From the NCBI RefSeq assembly GCF_001293735.1, contig NZ_BCAH01000003.1, forward strand, positions 1 to 40,321: 40,321 nt of DNA. The letters run 5' to 3'. The position numbers were made by a program, and so were the translations under genes. This document shows, in pieces, positions 16,407 to 26,717 of this stretch. This DNA comes from Limosilactobacillus gorillae (lineage in GTDB: Bacteria; Bacillota; Bacilli; Lactobacillales; Lactobacillaceae). Position 1 is the stretch's first letter, and each line of letters opens with the position of its first letter. Under the pieces are notes generated by a model that searched no databases, was not told the DNA's origin, and saw nothing but the letters and a program-made list of their open reading frames with translations.

Positions 16407-16649
16407 ATGACCACCGTTCGCATTTACGTTACCTACAAGCCGTCCGTTTTTGACCCCCAAGGGGAGACGATCACCAACTCGATTCACGCCCTGGGTCACG
16501 AAAACGTCAAGTCCGTCACCGTCGGGAAGTTCTTTGACGTTCAAGTTGAAGGCGATCAAGTAGCCGCCACCGTCGAGCAGATTGCCCAAGAGCTCCTGGT
16601 CAACTTCAACATGGAAACTTACACCTACCAAGTACTGGAGGAAAAGTAA
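16407..16649 (+). CDS. purS: Phosphoribosylformylglycinamidine synthase subunit PurS
   Basis: An 80-residue small subunit of the FGAM synthase complex. It bridges PurL and PurQ and is needed for ammonia transfer. The fold starts with TTVRIYVTYKPSVFDPQG and ends MNYTYQVLEE-like, here METYTYQVLEE, as usual. The ATG follows GAGGAGGA by 6 bases and lies two bases past purC. The stop codon directly abuts the purQ start. Confidence 0.95.
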   Translation: MTTVRIYVTYKPSVFDPQGETITNSIHALGHENVKSVTVGKFFDVQVEGDQVAATVEQIAQELLVNFNMETYTYQVLEEK

Positions 16650-17330
16650 ATGAAGATTGCGGTGATTGTCTTTCCGGGTTCTAACTGTGACATTGACCTG
16701 TACGAGGCCTTGAAGACGGTTTGCGGGGCTGACGTTGATTACGTCGACCACCAGCAGACCAGCCTGGCCGGCTACGACGCCGTGATGCTGCCCGGCGGTT
16801 TTTCCTACGGTGACTACCTACGGGCCGGTGCGATTGCCCGCTTTGCCAAGATCATGCCGGCCGTCAAGCAAATGGCCGATTCAGGCAAGCCGGTCTTTGG
16901 GACCTGCAACGGGTTCCAGATTCTGACCGAGGCTGGCCTCTTGCCCGGCGCGCTGAAGAAGAACGACAGCCAGTCCTTCGTCTGCAAGACGGTGCCCCTT
17001 GAAGTCGTTAATAACCAAACGATCTTTACCAGCCAGTACCAGGAACACGAACGGATCAGCCTGCCGATCGCCCACGCCGATGGCTCCTACTTTGCCGACC
17101 AGGCAACCCTGGACGAATTGGAGAAAAACCACCAGGTGGTCTTCCGCTATGCCGAGGAGAACCCCAACGGGTCGCTAAACAACATCGCCGGGGTTTGCAA
17201 CCGAGCCGGCAACGTCTTGGGGATGATGCCCCACCCAGAACGGGCGGTTGAAGCGATCTTAGGGAGCACCGATGGCTTACGGGTCTTTAAGTCGCTGCTT
17301 GAAAACGGTACGGTCATTGCGGAGGGATAG
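16650..17330 (+). CDS. purQ: Phosphoribosylformylglycinamidine synthase subunit PurQ
   Basis: A 226-residue class I glutamine amidotransferase that supplies ammonia to PurL. It starts with [13 protein letters not shown]. The nucleophile Cys lies in [10 protein letters not shown], and the His/Glu of the triad lie in MPHPERA near the C-terminus. GGAGGAA inside the end of purS serves as its ribosome binding site. There is no intergenic space, so subunit synthesis is coupled. Confidence 0.96.
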   Translation: MKIAVIVFPGSNCDIDLYEALKTVCGADVDYVDHQQTSLAGYDAVMLPGGFSYGDYLRAGAIARFAKIMPAVKQMADSGKPVFGTCNGFQILTEAGLLPGALKKNDSQSFVCKTVPLEVVNNQTIFTSQYQEHERISLPIAHADGSYFADQATLDELEKNHQVVFRYAEENPNGSLNNIAGVCNRAGNVLGMMPHPERAVEAILGSTDGLRVFKSLLENGTVIAEG

Positions 17331-17333
17331 GAA

Positions 17334-19559
17334 ATGAAGCAAGCATTAACGCCAGAACAAATTAAGGAACAAAAGCCCTACCTGGACTGGAGTTTGAGCG
17401 AGCGCGAGTACAACTACATCGCCGACAAGCTCCTGGGCCGGCTGCCCAACTTCACCGAGACCGGGCTTTTTTCGGCCATGTGGAGTGAACACTGTTCCTA
17501 CAAGAAGTCCAAGCCCGTCCTACGCCTCTTCCCGAACAAGAATGACCGGGTCCTGCAGGGACCGGGCGAAGGGGCCGGGGTGGTCGACATTGATGACGGC
17601 CAGGCGGTTGTCTTCAAGGCCGAAAGCCACAACCACCCCTCAACGGTGGAACCCTACCAGGGGGCCGCAACCGGGGTCGGCGGCATTCTGCGGGACATCT
17701 TCTCGATGGGGTCGCGCCCCATCGCCAGCCTGGACTCGTTGCACTTTGGGGAACTTGATGACCCCAGGATGAAAATGAAGGTGGCCGGCACCGTCAAGGG
17801 GATCGGTGATTACGGTAACTGCATGGGGATTCCAACCGTGGCCGGGGAAACCACCTTTGACTCTTGTTACTCGGGCAACCTCCTGGTCAACGCGATGAGT
17901 GTCGGCTTGATGGATCAAAAGGACATCCAATCCGGGACGGCGGCCGGGATCGGCAACGCCGTGATGTACGTGGGGGCGAAGACCGGCCGTGACGGAATCC
18001 ACGGGGCCACCTTTGCCTCGGCGGACTTCTCCGATGAAAATGCCACCCAGCGTTCGGCCGTGCAGGTCGGCGATCCCTTCATGGAAAAGCTGCTTTTGGA
18101 GGCCTGCTTGGAATTGATTCAAAAGCATCCTGACTGGCTGGTCGGAATCCAGGACATGGGGGCGGCGGGGATTGTTTCCTCATCGGCCGAAATGGCCAGC
18201 GAAGGGGACGCCGGAATGGAGCTTGACTTAGATCTGGTTCCCCAGCGCGAACCAAACATGTCAGCTTACGAAATTATGCTGTCCGAGTCCCAGGAACGAA
18301 TGCTGCTTTGCGTCAACAAGGGTCACGAGGACGACGTTAAGAAGATTTTTGATTTCTATGGCCTGGAAGCCGTTACGATCGGCCGGATCACTGAAGGGCA
18401 CCAATACGTCTTACATCACGACGGCCAAGTGGTTTGCGACATCCCGGTGGCCAGCCTGACCGACGACGTCTTGGAAGAGGCTTCAGAAGAACGCAAGCCG
18501 GCCCGGATTACCAAGGCGGAGCAAGAAGACAACTGGCAACCTGTGATTACGGATGCCGGCGCCACGTTGGAGCAGCTGTTGCAACAAGCTACGATCGCCG
18601 ATAAGTCGGTCTTTTACGAACAGTACGACTCGATGGTGCGGACGTCAACGGTGGTGGGCCCGGGTTCCGACGCCGGGGTCCTGCGGGTGCGGGGGACCAA
18701 GAAGGGCCTCGCGATGACCACCGACGGCAACGGACGCTTTGTCTACCTGAATCCCAAGGTTGGGGGCAAGATGGCCCTGGTTGAAGCGGCGGCCAACATC
18801 GTGGCTTCCGGGGCGTTGCCGCTGGCGATCACCGACTGTCTAAACTACGGCGATCCTAACGACCCGGAAATCTTCTGGGAGCTGCACCAGTCGGTGGCTG
18901 GGATGGCCGAGGCCTGCCGGGTCTTTGACACGCCGGTCATCTCCGGAAACGTCTCCTTGTACAACGAAAATAATGGTCAGGCCATTCATCCAACACCGAT
19001 GGTTGGGATGGTCGGCCTGATCAAGGATTTAAAGCATCTGGTCCAAATGGCCCCGCAAGAAGCGGGCGACCTGGTTTACCTGCTGGGCCAGACTGGTGAT
19101 GACTACGCCGGCTCCGAGCTGCAAAAGATGCTGACCGGCGACATTGCCGGAATGGTAGCCGACTTTGACCTTGCTCACGTTCGGGCCATGATGCAAACCC
19201 TTCTGTCCTTGATGGAAGCGGGACGGGTGGCCTCCGCCCATGACCTGGCCGAAGGGGGTCTCGGGGTGGCACTGGCCGAAATGCTCTTTAAGACCGACCT
19301 GGGGATGAACTTAAGCCTAGACCTGACCCGAAGCCAGCTCTTCAGCGAAACGGCCGGCCGCTTCGTCGTAACCGTTAAAAAAGAGGATGCGGCGGCCTTT
19401 GAAGCGGCCCTGGGCCAGGATGCAGCCTTGATTGGCGAAGTCACCAACAGTCACTGGCTTCAGGTACGCTTAACGGACGGGGCAATGAATAAGAGCGTTG
19501 CTGAATTAGAACGAGTTTGGAAGGAGGCGATTCCATGCCAGCTGAAATCAAAGGAATAA
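17334..19559 (+). CDS. purL: Phosphoribosylformylglycinamidine synthase subunit PurL
   Basis: A 741-residue small-type PurL, the ATP-dependent catalytic subunit that turns FGAR into FGAM with PurS and PurQ. Visible marks are [26 protein letters not shown], the [16 protein letters not shown] region and, in the second half, [15 protein letters not shown]. The length is that of the three-subunit type and excludes the large fused form. GGAGG precedes its ATG within purQ. The purF start lies inside its last 25 bases. Confidence 0.96.
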   Translation: MKQALTPEQIKEQKPYLDWSLSEREYNYIADKLLGRLPNFTETGLFSAMWSEHCSYKKSKPVLRLFPNKNDRVLQGPGEGAGVVDIDDGQAVVFKAESHNHPSTVEPYQGAATGVGGILRDIFSMGSRPIASLDSLHFGELDDPRMKMKVAGTVKGIGDYGNCMGIPTVAGETTFDSCYSGNLLVNAMSVGLMDQKDIQSGTAAGIGNAVMYVGAKTGRDGIHGATFASADFSDENATQRSAVQVGDPFMEKLLLEACLELIQKHPDWLVGIQDMGAAGIVSSSAEMASEGDAGMELDLDLVPQREPNMSAYEIMLSESQERMLLCVNKGHEDDVKKIFDFYGLEAVTIGRITEGHQYVLHHDGQVVCDIPVASLTDDVLEEASEERKPARITKAEQEDNWQPVITDAGATLEQLLQQATIADKSVFYEQYDSMVRTSTVVGPGSDAGVLRVRGTKKGLAMTTDGNGRFVYLNPKVGGKMALVEAAANIVASGALPLAITDCLNYGDPNDPEIFWELHQSVAGMAEACRVFDTPVISGNVSLYNENNGQAIHPTPMVGMVGLIKDLKHLVQMAPQEAGDLVYLLGQTGDDYAGSELQKMLTGDIAGMVADFDLAHVRAMMQTLLSLMEAGRVASAHDLAEGGLGVALAEMLFKTDLGMNLSLDLTRSQLFSETAGRFVVTVKKEDAAAFEAALGQDAALIGEVTNSHWLQVRLTDGAMNKSVAELERVWKEAIPCQLKSKE

Positions 19560-20998
19560 ATGAAGAGTGCGGCGTCTTTGGGATCTTTGGCGCCGACCAT
19601 GCCGCCAGCTTGACCTACATGGGGTTGCACACTTTGCAGCACCGGGGTCAGGAGGGGGCCGGAATTGTCTCTACTGACGGTCAAACCCTTTATCAGCACC
19701 GGGACCGCGGGCTCTTATCCGAGGTCTTCGCTGACCAGAGTGAGTTGGACCGGCTCATCGGAACCGCGGCGGTCGGTCACGTCCGTTACGGGACGTCGGG
19801 GCACAATTCGATTCAAAATGTTCAGCCCTTCTTGTATCGCTTCCACGATGGCGACGTTGCTCTGGCTCACAATGGGAACCTAACTAATGCCGTCACCCTG
19901 CGCCGCCAGCTGGAGGATACCGGGGCGGTCTTTCAATCCGATTCCGACACCGAGATTTTGATCCACCTGATCCGCAAGCACATCCAAGACGGCTTTATCG
20001 GCGCATTGAAGAAGAGTCTAAACGAGGTTAAGGGGGGCTTTGCCTACCTGCTCTTGCAAAAGGACCGCTTGATTGCGGCCTTGGACCCCAACGGCTTTCG
20101 CCCGCTATGCATCGGCCAGCTGGATAACGGCGGCTACGTGGTCACCAGCGAGACCTGTGCCTTGGACATTGTCGGGGCGAAGTTTATCCGCGACGTTGAG
20201 CCCGGGGAGCTCATCATCATCGACAAGGAAGGGCTCCACATTGATCACTACACAACCAAGACTCAGCTGGCGATCTGCTCAATGGAATTCATCTACTTTG
20301 CCCGGCCGGACTCGATCATTCACGGGGTGACTGTCCACAACGCCCGCAAGCAGATGGGCCGCCTGTTGGCTCGGGAGCACCCGGTCGATGCCGACATGGT
20401 GATTGGGGTGCCCAATTCATCGCTTTCGGCGGCCTCCGGGTACGCCGAAGAGGCCGGCCTGCCCTATGAAATGGGGCTGATCAAGAGCCAATACGTTGCC
20501 CGGACCTTCATCCAGCCGACCCAAAAGCTGCGGGAGCGGGCCGTTCAAATGAAACTCTCCGCCGTGCGGGGGGTGGTGGAAGGTAAGCGGGTGATCGTTG
20601 TTGACGACTCGATCGTGCGGGGGACGACCTCCAAGCAGATCGCCCAGATGCTGCGTCGTGCGGGGGCCAAGGAGGTTCACCTACTGATCGCCTCACCGCC
20701 GTTCCGCTTCCCGTGCTTTTACGGGATTGACGTGTCGACGCGTGCCGAGCTGATGGCCGCCCACCACACCGTCAAAGAAATGCGTGACTTAATTGGCGTT
20801 GACAGCCTTGGCTTCCTGTCGGTTAACAGCTTGATTGAGGCCATCAACCTACCGAACATTGACGGGGCGCCGAATGGTGGCTTGACGGTGGCGTACTTCA
20901 CCGGCAACTACCCGACGCCGCTCTATGATTATGAAGAAGGCTACCGCAAGTCGCTGAGCGAACAAGAAAAACTGGCGCGAAAGGAAGTCATGGTCTAA
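19535..20998 (+). CDS. purF: Amidophosphoribosyltransferase
   Basis: A 487-residue enzyme for the committed step, PRPP plus glutamine to phosphoribosylamine. The N-terminal nucleophile is Cys12 in [10 protein letters not shown]. The 11 residues before it form a propeptide to be removed, as in the Bacillus-type enzyme. The PRPP-binding motif is [14 protein letters not shown]. The C-terminal half carries cysteines (for example [11 protein letters not shown] and [10 protein letters not shown]) that suit the iron-sulfur-type PurF. ATG 19535 has AAGGAGG 9 bases before it. An in-frame ATG at 19517 lacks one. It overlaps purL by 25 bases and purM by one. Confidence 0.95.
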   Translation: MPAEIKGINEECGVFGIFGADHAASLTYMGLHTLQHRGQEGAGIVSTDGQTLYQHRDRGLLSEVFADQSELDRLIGTAAVGHVRYGTSGHNSIQNVQPFLYRFHDGDVALAHNGNLTNAVTLRRQLEDTGAVFQSDSDTEILIHLIRKHIQDGFIGALKKSLNEVKGGFAYLLLQKDRLIAALDPNGFRPLCIGQLDNGGYVVTSETCALDIVGAKFIRDVEPGELIIIDKEGLHIDHYTTKTQLAICSMEFIYFARPDSIIHGVTVHNARKQMGRLLAREHPVDADMVIGVPNSSLSAASGYAEEAGLPYEMGLIKSQYVARTFIQPTQKLRERAVQMKLSAVRGVVEGKRVIVVDDSIVRGTTSKQIAQMLRRAGAKEVHLLIASPPFRFPCFYGIDVSTRAELMAAHHTVKEMRDLIGVDSLGFLSVNSLIEAINLPNIDGAPNGGLTVAYFTGNYPTPLYDYEEGYRKSLSEQEKLARKEVMV

Positions 20999-22035
20999 TG
21001 AATCGATACCAAGAAGCGGGCGTTGACGTTAACGCCGGTTATGAACTGGTCAAGCGGATTAAGCAACAGGTCGCATCCACCGACCGAACCGGGGTGCTTG
21101 GTGGGATCGGTGCCTTCGGGGGCCTCTTTGACTTGGGGGCGTTAAAACTGAAGCACCCGGTGTTAGTCTCCGGGACCGATGGGGTCGGCACCAAGCTCTT
21201 GATCGCAAAGGCCATGGGGAAGCACGATACGATTGGCATCGACGTCGTGGCAATGTGCGTCAATGACGTCCTCGCCCAGGGGGCCGAACCGCTATACTTC
21301 CTCGATTACATCGCGACCGGTCATAACGATCCAGTCAAGATGGCCGCCATTGTCGCCGGGGTGGCCGAGGGGTGTCGGCAGGCCGGGGCCGCCCTGGTTG
21401 GGGGCGAGACCGCGGAGATGCCGGACATGTACGGCCCAGACGACTACGACCTGGCCGGGACGGTGACCGGGGTGGTGGAAAAGGATGACCTGCTGACAAA
21501 CGCCCGGCCCGGTGCGGGCAACATTTTGCTCGGGCTGGCCTCCAGCGGGCTGCACTCCAACGGCTTTTCCCTGGTCCGTCAGATCCTCTTCAAGGACCAC
21601 CAGGTTGATTTGAAGGCCACCCCAGCCGCCCTCAAGGGTCAAACGGTTGGCGCCGCGGTACTTCGCCCAACGCGGATCTACGTTAAACCGGTCCTACCGC
21701 TGTTGAAGGACCACCTGATTGAAGGGGTTGCCCACATCACCGGGGGCGGGCTGATCGAAAACCTGCCCCGGATGTTTAATGATAGCCTCCAGGCCGAGGT
21801 AGACAGCGCGACCTGGCCAACCCTGCCGGTCTTTAACTACCTAAGGGACCTCGGCAAGCTGAGCGATCAAGACTGCTGGCAGACCTTTAACATGGGGCTG
21901 GGACTGGTTCTAGCCGTTAAGCCCGACCAAGTCAGGGCGGTCATGGATCGTCTAAAGAAGGCCGGCGAGACGGTTTACCAAATCGGTCGCCTCAAAGAGC
22001 GGCCGGTCGGTGAAGAAAAGATTGTGATTAAGTGA
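20998..22035 (+). CDS. purM: Phosphoribosylformylglycinamidine cyclo-ligase (AIR synthetase)
   Basis: A 345-residue enzyme that closes FGAM to AIR with ATP, structurally related to PurL. Marks are LVSGTDGVGTKL, DVVAMCVNDVLAQGAEPLYF and ALVGGETAEMPDMY. Its ATG shares the final A of the purF stop (TAATG), a clear stop-restart coupling, with AAAGGAAG upstream. The length is normal. Confidence 0.96.
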   Translation: MNRYQEAGVDVNAGYELVKRIKQQVASTDRTGVLGGIGAFGGLFDLGALKLKHPVLVSGTDGVGTKLLIAKAMGKHDTIGIDVVAMCVNDVLAQGAEPLYFLDYIATGHNDPVKMAAIVAGVAEGCRQAGAALVGGETAEMPDMYGPDDYDLAGTVTGVVEKDDLLTNARPGAGNILLGLASSGLHSNGFSLVRQILFKDHQVDLKATPAALKGQTVGAAVLRPTRIYVKPVLPLLKDHLIEGVAHITGGGLIENLPRMFNDSLQAEVDSATWPTLPVFNYLRDLGKLSDQDCWQTFNMGLGLVLAVKPDQVRAVMDRLKKAGETVYQIGRLKERPVGEEKIVIK

Positions 22036-22043
22036 GGGAAAGC

Positions 22044-22625
22044 ATGAGAGTAGCGATTTTTGCGTCAGGAAACGGGACCAACTTTGAAGTTTTGGCCCGG
22101 CAATTTCACGAACACAAGCTGCCGGGCGACCTGGTGCTCCTGTTTTGCGACCACCCGACGGCGCCGGTAGTCGAACGGGCCAAGCGCCTGAAGGTCCCGG
22201 TAGAAACCTTTACCGTTAAGGAGTGCGGGGGCAAGGCGGCCTACGAACAGCGAATTTGGCAGGTTTTGTTAGATTACCAAGTTGACTTTATCGCCCTAGC
22301 CGGCTACATGCGGGTGGTTGGTCCGACGATCTTGAACCACTTTGAAGGGGCAATTGTTAATCTGCATCCCGCCTACCTGCCGGCCTACCCGGGCCTGCAC
22401 TCAATCGAACGGGCCTTTAACGATCACCAACCCGAGACCGGGGTCACCGTCCACTACATTGACGCCGGTCTGGATTCGGGGCCGATCATTGCCCAAGAGC
22501 ACGTCGTAATCAAACCGGATGACACGTTAGAAAGCCTGGAAGAGCGGGTTCACCAAACGGAACACCGCCTTTACCCAGCGGTCCTAAAAGAAGTCTTAAC
22601 CGCGCGAATTAAAGAAGGAGAATAA
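22044..22625 (+). CDS. purN: Phosphoribosylglycinamide formyltransferase
   Basis: A 193-residue 10-formyl-THF-dependent GAR transformylase. It begins [15 protein letters not shown], the phosphate-binding loop. The catalytic Asn/His lie in [15 protein letters not shown], and the Asp in [12 protein letters not shown] choose ATG 22044, since GAGGGAA at 22034-22040 precedes it and the family N-terminus fits. A GTG at 22032 overlapping the purM stop is the alternative. It uses the product of fhs. No formate-dependent PurT is present in the window. Confidence 0.95.
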   Translation: MRVAIFASGNGTNFEVLARQFHEHKLPGDLVLLFCDHPTAPVVERAKRLKVPVETFTVKECGGKAAYEQRIWQVLLDYQVDFIALAGYMRVVGPTILNHFEGAIVNLHPAYLPAYPGLHSIERAFNDHQPETGVTVHYIDAGLDSGPIIAQEHVVIKPDDTLESLEERVHQTEHRLYPAVLKEVLTARIKEGE

Positions 22626-22626
22626 G

Positions 22627-24162
22627 ATGAAGCGAGCATTAGTTTCTGTATCGGATAAAACGAACCTGGTTCCTTTTGTGAAGGGGTTGGAGGAAAACGG
22701 CTACGAAATTGTCTCCACCGGCGGAACCAAGCGGGTGCTGGATGAAGCGGGGGTTAAGACGATTTCAATTGAAGACGTCACACACTTCCCGGAAATCTTA
22801 GACGGGCGGGTTAAAACCCTCAACCCCTACGTTCATGGGGGCCTGCTGGCGCGGCGGGACCTGCCAGAGCACATGAAGACGATCGAAGACTTGAACATCA
22901 CCCCGATCGACTTGGTTTGCGTTAACCTTTATCCCTTTAAGGAAACGATCCTGAAGCCGGGCGTGGAACTGGCCGACGCCATTGAAAATATCGACATTGG
23001 CGGGCCATCAATGGTCCGCTCGGCCGCCAAGAACTACCAGAGCGTGACAATCGTTACCGACGTGGCCGATTACGACCAGGTTTTAAAAGAAATTGAGGAA
23101 ACCGGCGACACGAGCGCCGCAACCAAGGCTAAGCTAGGGGCGAAGGCCTTTCGGACCACGGCGGCTTACGACGCCCTGATCGCCCAGTACCTAACCAAGC
23201 AGGTCGGCTTAGAGGACCCTGAGAAGCTGACGTTGACCTACGACTTAAAGGAAACGATGCGCTACGGGGAAAACGCCCACCAGCGGGCCTGGCTGTACGA
23301 AGACGCCCTGCCAAAGGACTTCTCAATCCTGGAGGCCGAACAGCTGCACGGCAAGAAGCTGTCTTACAACAACATCAAGGACGCCGATGAAGCCCTGCGC
23401 TGCGTGCGTGAGTTTGACGAGCCAACCGTTGTGGCCATGAAGCACATGAACCCGTGCGGGATTGGCCGTGGTGACAGCCTCGAGGTTGCTTGGGACCGCG
23501 CCTATGAGGCTGATTCAGTTTCGATTTTTGGGGGCGTAATTGCCGTGAACCGGAAGGTCGATTTGGCGACCGCCGAAAAGATGCGCAAGATCTTCTTGGA
23601 AATCATCGTGGCACCAGGCTTTGATGAGGATGCTTACGCGCTTTTGGCTAAGAAGAAGAACATCCGCTTGCTGCAAGTTGACTTCGCTCAAAAGGACGAA
23701 CCAACCAAGGATGAGGTTGTCTCCGTAATGGGCGGGCTCTTGATGCAGAACCAGGATACCCTAAAAGAGGATTATCACGACTGGGAAGTGGTCACCGACG
23801 TCAAGCCAACCGAGGACCAATTAAGGGCGCTGATGTTTGCCTGGAGGGCGGTAAAGCACGCTAAATCAAACGCGATCGTGGTTGCTAATAACGAGCGGAC
23901 GTTGGGGGTCGGTGAGGGACAGCCTAACCGAATCGACTCCTTGAAGATTGCCGTTAAACACGCCGGTAGTTTAGTTGAAGGCAGCGTCCTGGCTTCCGAC
24001 GCCTTCTTCCCGTTTGACGACTGTGTCAAGTACGCCGGGGAACACGGCGTCAAGGCGATTGTTCAACCAGGGGGCTCGATTCGCGACCAGGACTCCATCG
24101 ACATGGCTAATAAGCTGGGGATTGCCATGGTCACGACTGGGGTTCGCCACTTCCGTCACTAA
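22627..24162 (+). CDS. purH: Bifunctional AICAR transformylase / IMP cyclohydrolase
   Basis: A 511-residue fusion enzyme that catalyses the last two steps to IMP. The N-terminal MGS-like cyclohydrolase domain (about 1-190) shows [14 protein letters not shown] and [12 protein letters not shown]. The C-terminal transformylase domain shows [14 protein letters not shown] and [13 protein letters not shown], and it ends [17 protein letters not shown] lies just upstream of its ATG, two bases from purN. Like PurN it takes its formyl group from 10-formyl-THF. Confidence 0.97.
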   Translation: MKRALVSVSDKTNLVPFVKGLEENGYEIVSTGGTKRVLDEAGVKTISIEDVTHFPEILDGRVKTLNPYVHGGLLARRDLPEHMKTIEDLNITPIDLVCVNLYPFKETILKPGVELADAIENIDIGGPSMVRSAAKNYQSVTIVTDVADYDQVLKEIEETGDTSAATKAKLGAKAFRTTAAYDALIAQYLTKQVGLEDPEKLTLTYDLKETMRYGENAHQRAWLYEDALPKDFSILEAEQLHGKKLSYNNIKDADEALRCVREFDEPTVVAMKHMNPCGIGRGDSLEVAWDRAYEADSVSIFGGVIAVNRKVDLATAEKMRKIFLEIIVAPGFDEDAYALLAKKKNIRLLQVDFAQKDEPTKDEVVSVMGGLLMQNQDTLKEDYHDWEVVTDVKPTEDQLRALMFAWRAVKHAKSNAIVVANNERTLGVGEGQPNRIDSLKIAVKHAGSLVEGSVLASDAFFPFDDCVKYAGEHGVKAIVQPGGSIRDQDSIDMANKLGIAMVTTGVRHFRH

Positions 24163-24175
24163 AAACGAATTAAGC

Positions 24176-24206
24176 GGGGCGCGGCGGGTTAATTAGGCTG
24201 GGCCCC
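24176..24206 (+). terminator. Hairpin between purH and purD, possible weak terminator
   Basis: GGGGC pairs with GCCCC, with imperfect pairing inside and a T-rich tail (TTGTTTATTT). This 70-base gap is the only sizeable one in the purC-purD unit, so the hairpin may lower purD expression. Confidence 0.4.
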
Positions 24207-24232
24207 TTGTTTATTTCATAAGGGGGATAACG

Positions 24233-25486
24233 ATGAAATTACAAAACGTGCTGGTGGTCGGCAGCGGGGGCCGCGAGTTTGCGATTGCTAAGAAACTAAA
24301 GCAAAGCGCCAAGGTGGATCGGGTGTACTGCGCGCCGGGGAACGCCGGGATGGTGAGCGCCGGGGTGGAACCGGTGGCGATTGAAGAGCTGGACTTTGCA
24401 CGGCTCATCCAATTTGCTAAGGATCACCAGGTTGCCTGGACCTTTGTCGGCCCCGAAGACGCCCTGGTGGCCGGAATTGTGGATGAGTTCCAAAGGGCCG
24501 GCCTAAAGATCTTTGGCCCGCAGGCCCGGGCCGCCCAGTTGGAGGGATCCAAGGAATATGCCCTGTCTTTTATGAATAAGTACGGGGTGCCAACCGCCAG
24601 GCACCAAACTTTTGAAACCGAAGAAGATGCGCTGGTTCACGTGGCCGACTACGGCTTCCCAGTTGTCTTGAAGGTCGATGGCTTGGCCGGGGGGAAGGGG
24701 GTCGTGATCGCCGATGATCAGGCTGTTGCCACGGTGACGATCAAGGAGATGTTTCAGGGCCAACCCGGGCGCCTGGTGCTCGAGGAGTGCCTGGTCGGTC
24801 CGGAATACTCAATGTTTGTCCTCATCGAAAACGGCGACTACCAGATCCTGCCGCTGGCGCAGGACCACAAGCGGGCTTATGATGGCGACAAGGGACCCAA
24901 TACCGGGGGGATGGGCGCCTACAGCCCGGTACCCCAGTTGAGTGACTCCGATCGGAAGCGGATGGTCAATGAAGTGGTTGAACCAAGCGTTAGAGGCTTG
25001 GTTGCCGGAGATTATCACTACCACGGGATCCTTTACATCGGCTTGATGCTGACGAAGGAGGGCCCCAAGGTGATTGAATACAACGTCCGCCTGGGTGATC
25101 CGGAGACCCAGGTGATCCTGCCCCGGTTAGCCACCGATTTATTTGACCTGGTTGATACTTGCGTTAACGACCGGACCTTACCGGAGGTGGTTGAAAAACC
25201 AGACGCCGTTTTAGGGGTCGTGGTTGCCGCCAAGGGCTACCCGCAAGCACCGGTAACTGGTCAAGTTCTGCCGGCCTTTCCGTTGACTTCGGGGATCGAT
25301 GTCGCCTACGCCAATGTAGCTGGCAAGGCGGGGCACCTCATCGGTAGTGGCGGCCGGATCCTAATGGTAACGGCCACGGACGCGACAATTGAGGCGGCAC
25401 AGGGGCAGGTATACGACTACCTTGATCACCTGGAGCTGGCAGATTGTCAATACCGGCACGATATCGGAAATAAAGCACACCAATAA
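24233..25486 (+). CDS. purD: Phosphoribosylamine-glycine ligase
   Basis: A 417-residue ATP-grasp enzyme that couples glycine to phosphoribosylamine, the second step of the pathway. It begins with VLVVGSGGREFAIAKKL. The ATP-grasp core shows LKVDGLAGGKGVVI and DGDKGPNTGGMGAYSP, and later EYNVRLGDPETQ. The ATG follows AAGGGGGATAACG. It is the last gene of the unit and ends before a strong terminator. With it, all steps from PRPP to IMP are encoded in this window. Confidence 0.96.
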   Translation: MKLQNVLVVGSGGREFAIAKKLKQSAKVDRVYCAPGNAGMVSAGVEPVAIEELDFARLIQFAKDHQVAWTFVGPEDALVAGIVDEFQRAGLKIFGPQARAAQLEGSKEYALSFMNKYGVPTARHQTFETEEDALVHVADYGFPVVLKVDGLAGGKGVVIADDQAVATVTIKEMFQGQPGRLVLEECLVGPEYSMFVLIENGDYQILPLAQDHKRAYDGDKGPNTGGMGAYSPVPQLSDSDRKRMVNEVVEPSVRGLVAGDYHYHGILYIGLMLTKEGPKVIEYNVRLGDPETQVILPRLATDLFDLVDTCVNDRTLPEVVEKPDAVLGVVVAAKGYPQAPVTGQVLPAFPLTSGIDVAYANVAGKAGHLIGSGGRILMVTATDATIEAAQGQVYDYLDHLELADCQYRHDIGNKAHQ

Positions 25487-25491
25487 TAACT

Positions 25492-25533
25492 AAGCTCCCA
25501 AGAAGTCTAGCCGGGCTTCCTGGGAGCTTTTTT
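25492..25533 (+). terminator. Terminator of the purC-purD operon
   Basis: AAGCTCCCA-GAAG pairs with CTTC-TGGGAGCTT with small mismatches, followed by TTTTTT. It lies between two convergent genes. Confidence 0.88.
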
Positions 25534-25573
25534 GTAGTGGTGATTATGGTCAAAGTAACTGGCTTTTTGTTCG

Positions 25574-26023
25574 CTACTCAGCTGGCAGTGGCGCGTGGAC
25601 CATCTTAATGTGGGGCGTTGATTGGTAAACAAACGGAGCGCCCTGACTTTTAAAGCCGGCCCGCTGGTAGAAGGACTGAACTTGGACTTGGGCTTCAATT
25701 TCAATTGGTTGGCCCGGATACTGGTGGGCGATGGTAGTCATAATTTGGTCAAGAAGTTGGCCGCCAAATCCTTGGCCCCGAACGCGAGGGTTGGTTACCA
25801 CCCGGCCAAAGGAGACGGTACCCCCAGGGGTTAATTCAAAGATCCGAGCATAGGCCACCACTTGCCCATCAACGGTGGCAAATAGGTGCCAAGCGGTTTT
25901 ATCCAGGTCGTCTACCTCCTGGTAAATTCGTTTTTGGTCCACAACGAAGACGGCCGTTCGCAGCTGTAAAATTTGGTGGAGTTCAGTTACTGTTAGTGCC
26001 GAGAATGGTTTTACTTGCCACAT
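25574..26023 (-). CDS. GNAT family N-acetyltransferase (ElaA-like)
   Basis: A 149-residue acetyltransferase resembling the ElaA subgroup. The N-terminal LRTAVFVVDQKRIYQEVDDLD is the subgroup signature. The acetyl-CoA loop is RVRGQGFGGQLLDQI near residue 88, and the C-terminal helix-strand is SFYQRAGFKSQG. It is cytosolic with no membrane segment. The ATG at 26023 has GAGGT about 10 bases upstream on the minus strand. The gene is alone and convergent with purD. The substrate of ElaA-type enzymes is not established. Confidence 0.88.
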   Translation of the reverse strand: MWQVKPFSALTVTELHQILQLRTAVFVVDQKRIYQEVDDLDKTAWHLFATVDGQVVAYARIFELTPGGTVSFGRVVTNPRVRGQGFGGQLLDQIMTTIAHQYPGQPIEIEAQVQVQSFYQRAGFKSQGAPFVYQSTPHIKMVHAPLPAE

Positions 26024-26321
26024 ATCTATCTACCTCGCATTACAAGTACTTGAGGGTGGTGCTAGAAAACACGAATGTCCTCAATCGGTTCTTTGGTTAA
26101 TATTTTCTTTCCCCTTCGATTTGGAATTGATTTTAGCTCATTTAGTTGACTTTAGCCATGCATGCCGCTTAGGAGGAGCTTATTTTGAACCATCAAAGGA
26201 AGTGGTTAGCGGTCTGTTGATGCTGATTAGGCTGGGGAGTAAAGTTGATCAGCTTTGTTTGCTTTTGTGGTAAGGTACACACAAATACATATTTCACCTT
26301 TTAATTAAGGAGGCCACTGTT
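26024..26321. other. Intergenic stretch with a vestigial gene start
   Basis: Holds the upstream region of the acetyltransferase, including a CAAGTACTTG palindrome at 26043-26052. On the plus strand an AGGAGGAG ribosome binding site (26171-26178) precedes TTG 26185, which opens only an 11-residue frame ending at 26220. It looks like the start of a decayed gene. TGG-TAAGGT (26268-26276) is a possible extended -10 for the remnant that follows. Confidence 0.35.
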
Positions 26322-26610
26322 GTGAAAACCCATTTAGCCCAAGTTTTGGCCTGGTTCCACCAATCTACCTTGAATTGTCAGGGGGGATCGCCAGTTTATA
26401 AGGGCGATGGCCGAAGTGGGCGAGGATAACGTGGCGATTGCGGCAATTCGCCAGCGGATGAAGAAGCCAAGTAATTTGGTTGCTAATTACCGTCGCCGCT
26501 TGATTGATGACCAAGTTATCACCCCGGCGGATTACGGTCACGTTAGTTTTACCCTGCCCCTTTTTGGTGACTTCGTTCGGCAAAACCAGGAATTACTGGA
26601 ATTGATGTAG
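26322..26610 (+). pseudogene. Frameshifted remnant of an AAA-type ATPase
   Basis: The 3' part (frame open from 26374) encodes DRQFIRAMAEVGED, then an MKKPSNLVANYRRRLIDDQV helix pair and GHVSFTLPLFGDFVRQ. This matches the C-terminal winged-helix end of bacterial AAA ATPases, which typically read ..AMAE..., R..LI..G.I, G.v.FtvP.F..f.R. The ATPase core is gone. A good AAGGAGG site (26307-26313) and GTG 26322 open a different frame that meets this one at a run of six Gs (26381-26386) and then stops. A deletion joined unrelated upstream sequence to the tail and the frame broke at the G-run, or a sequencing error there hides a 95-residue protein. Either way the ATPase is not functional. Confidence 0.65.
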
Positions 26611-26637
26611 AATCTAGGTGCAATTTTTCACGAACTG

Positions 26638-26666
26638 TTGGCAAAGCCCGGATTCTGATTTAAAAT
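26638..26666 (+). promoter_or_regulatory. gpmA promoter
   Basis: TTGGCA (26638-26643), a 17-base spacer and TAAAAT (26661-26666). The spacing is ideal, as expected for a highly expressed glycolytic gene. Confidence 0.75.
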
Positions 26667-26717
26667 AATAGGGTATTATCAACACTAACCACTAAGAAGA
26701 AAGAGGTTAATTGAAAC

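Noticed and set aside
17640-18128. 162-codon open frame antisense to purL
   Set aside because: Shadow of purL codon bias without start signals or motifs.
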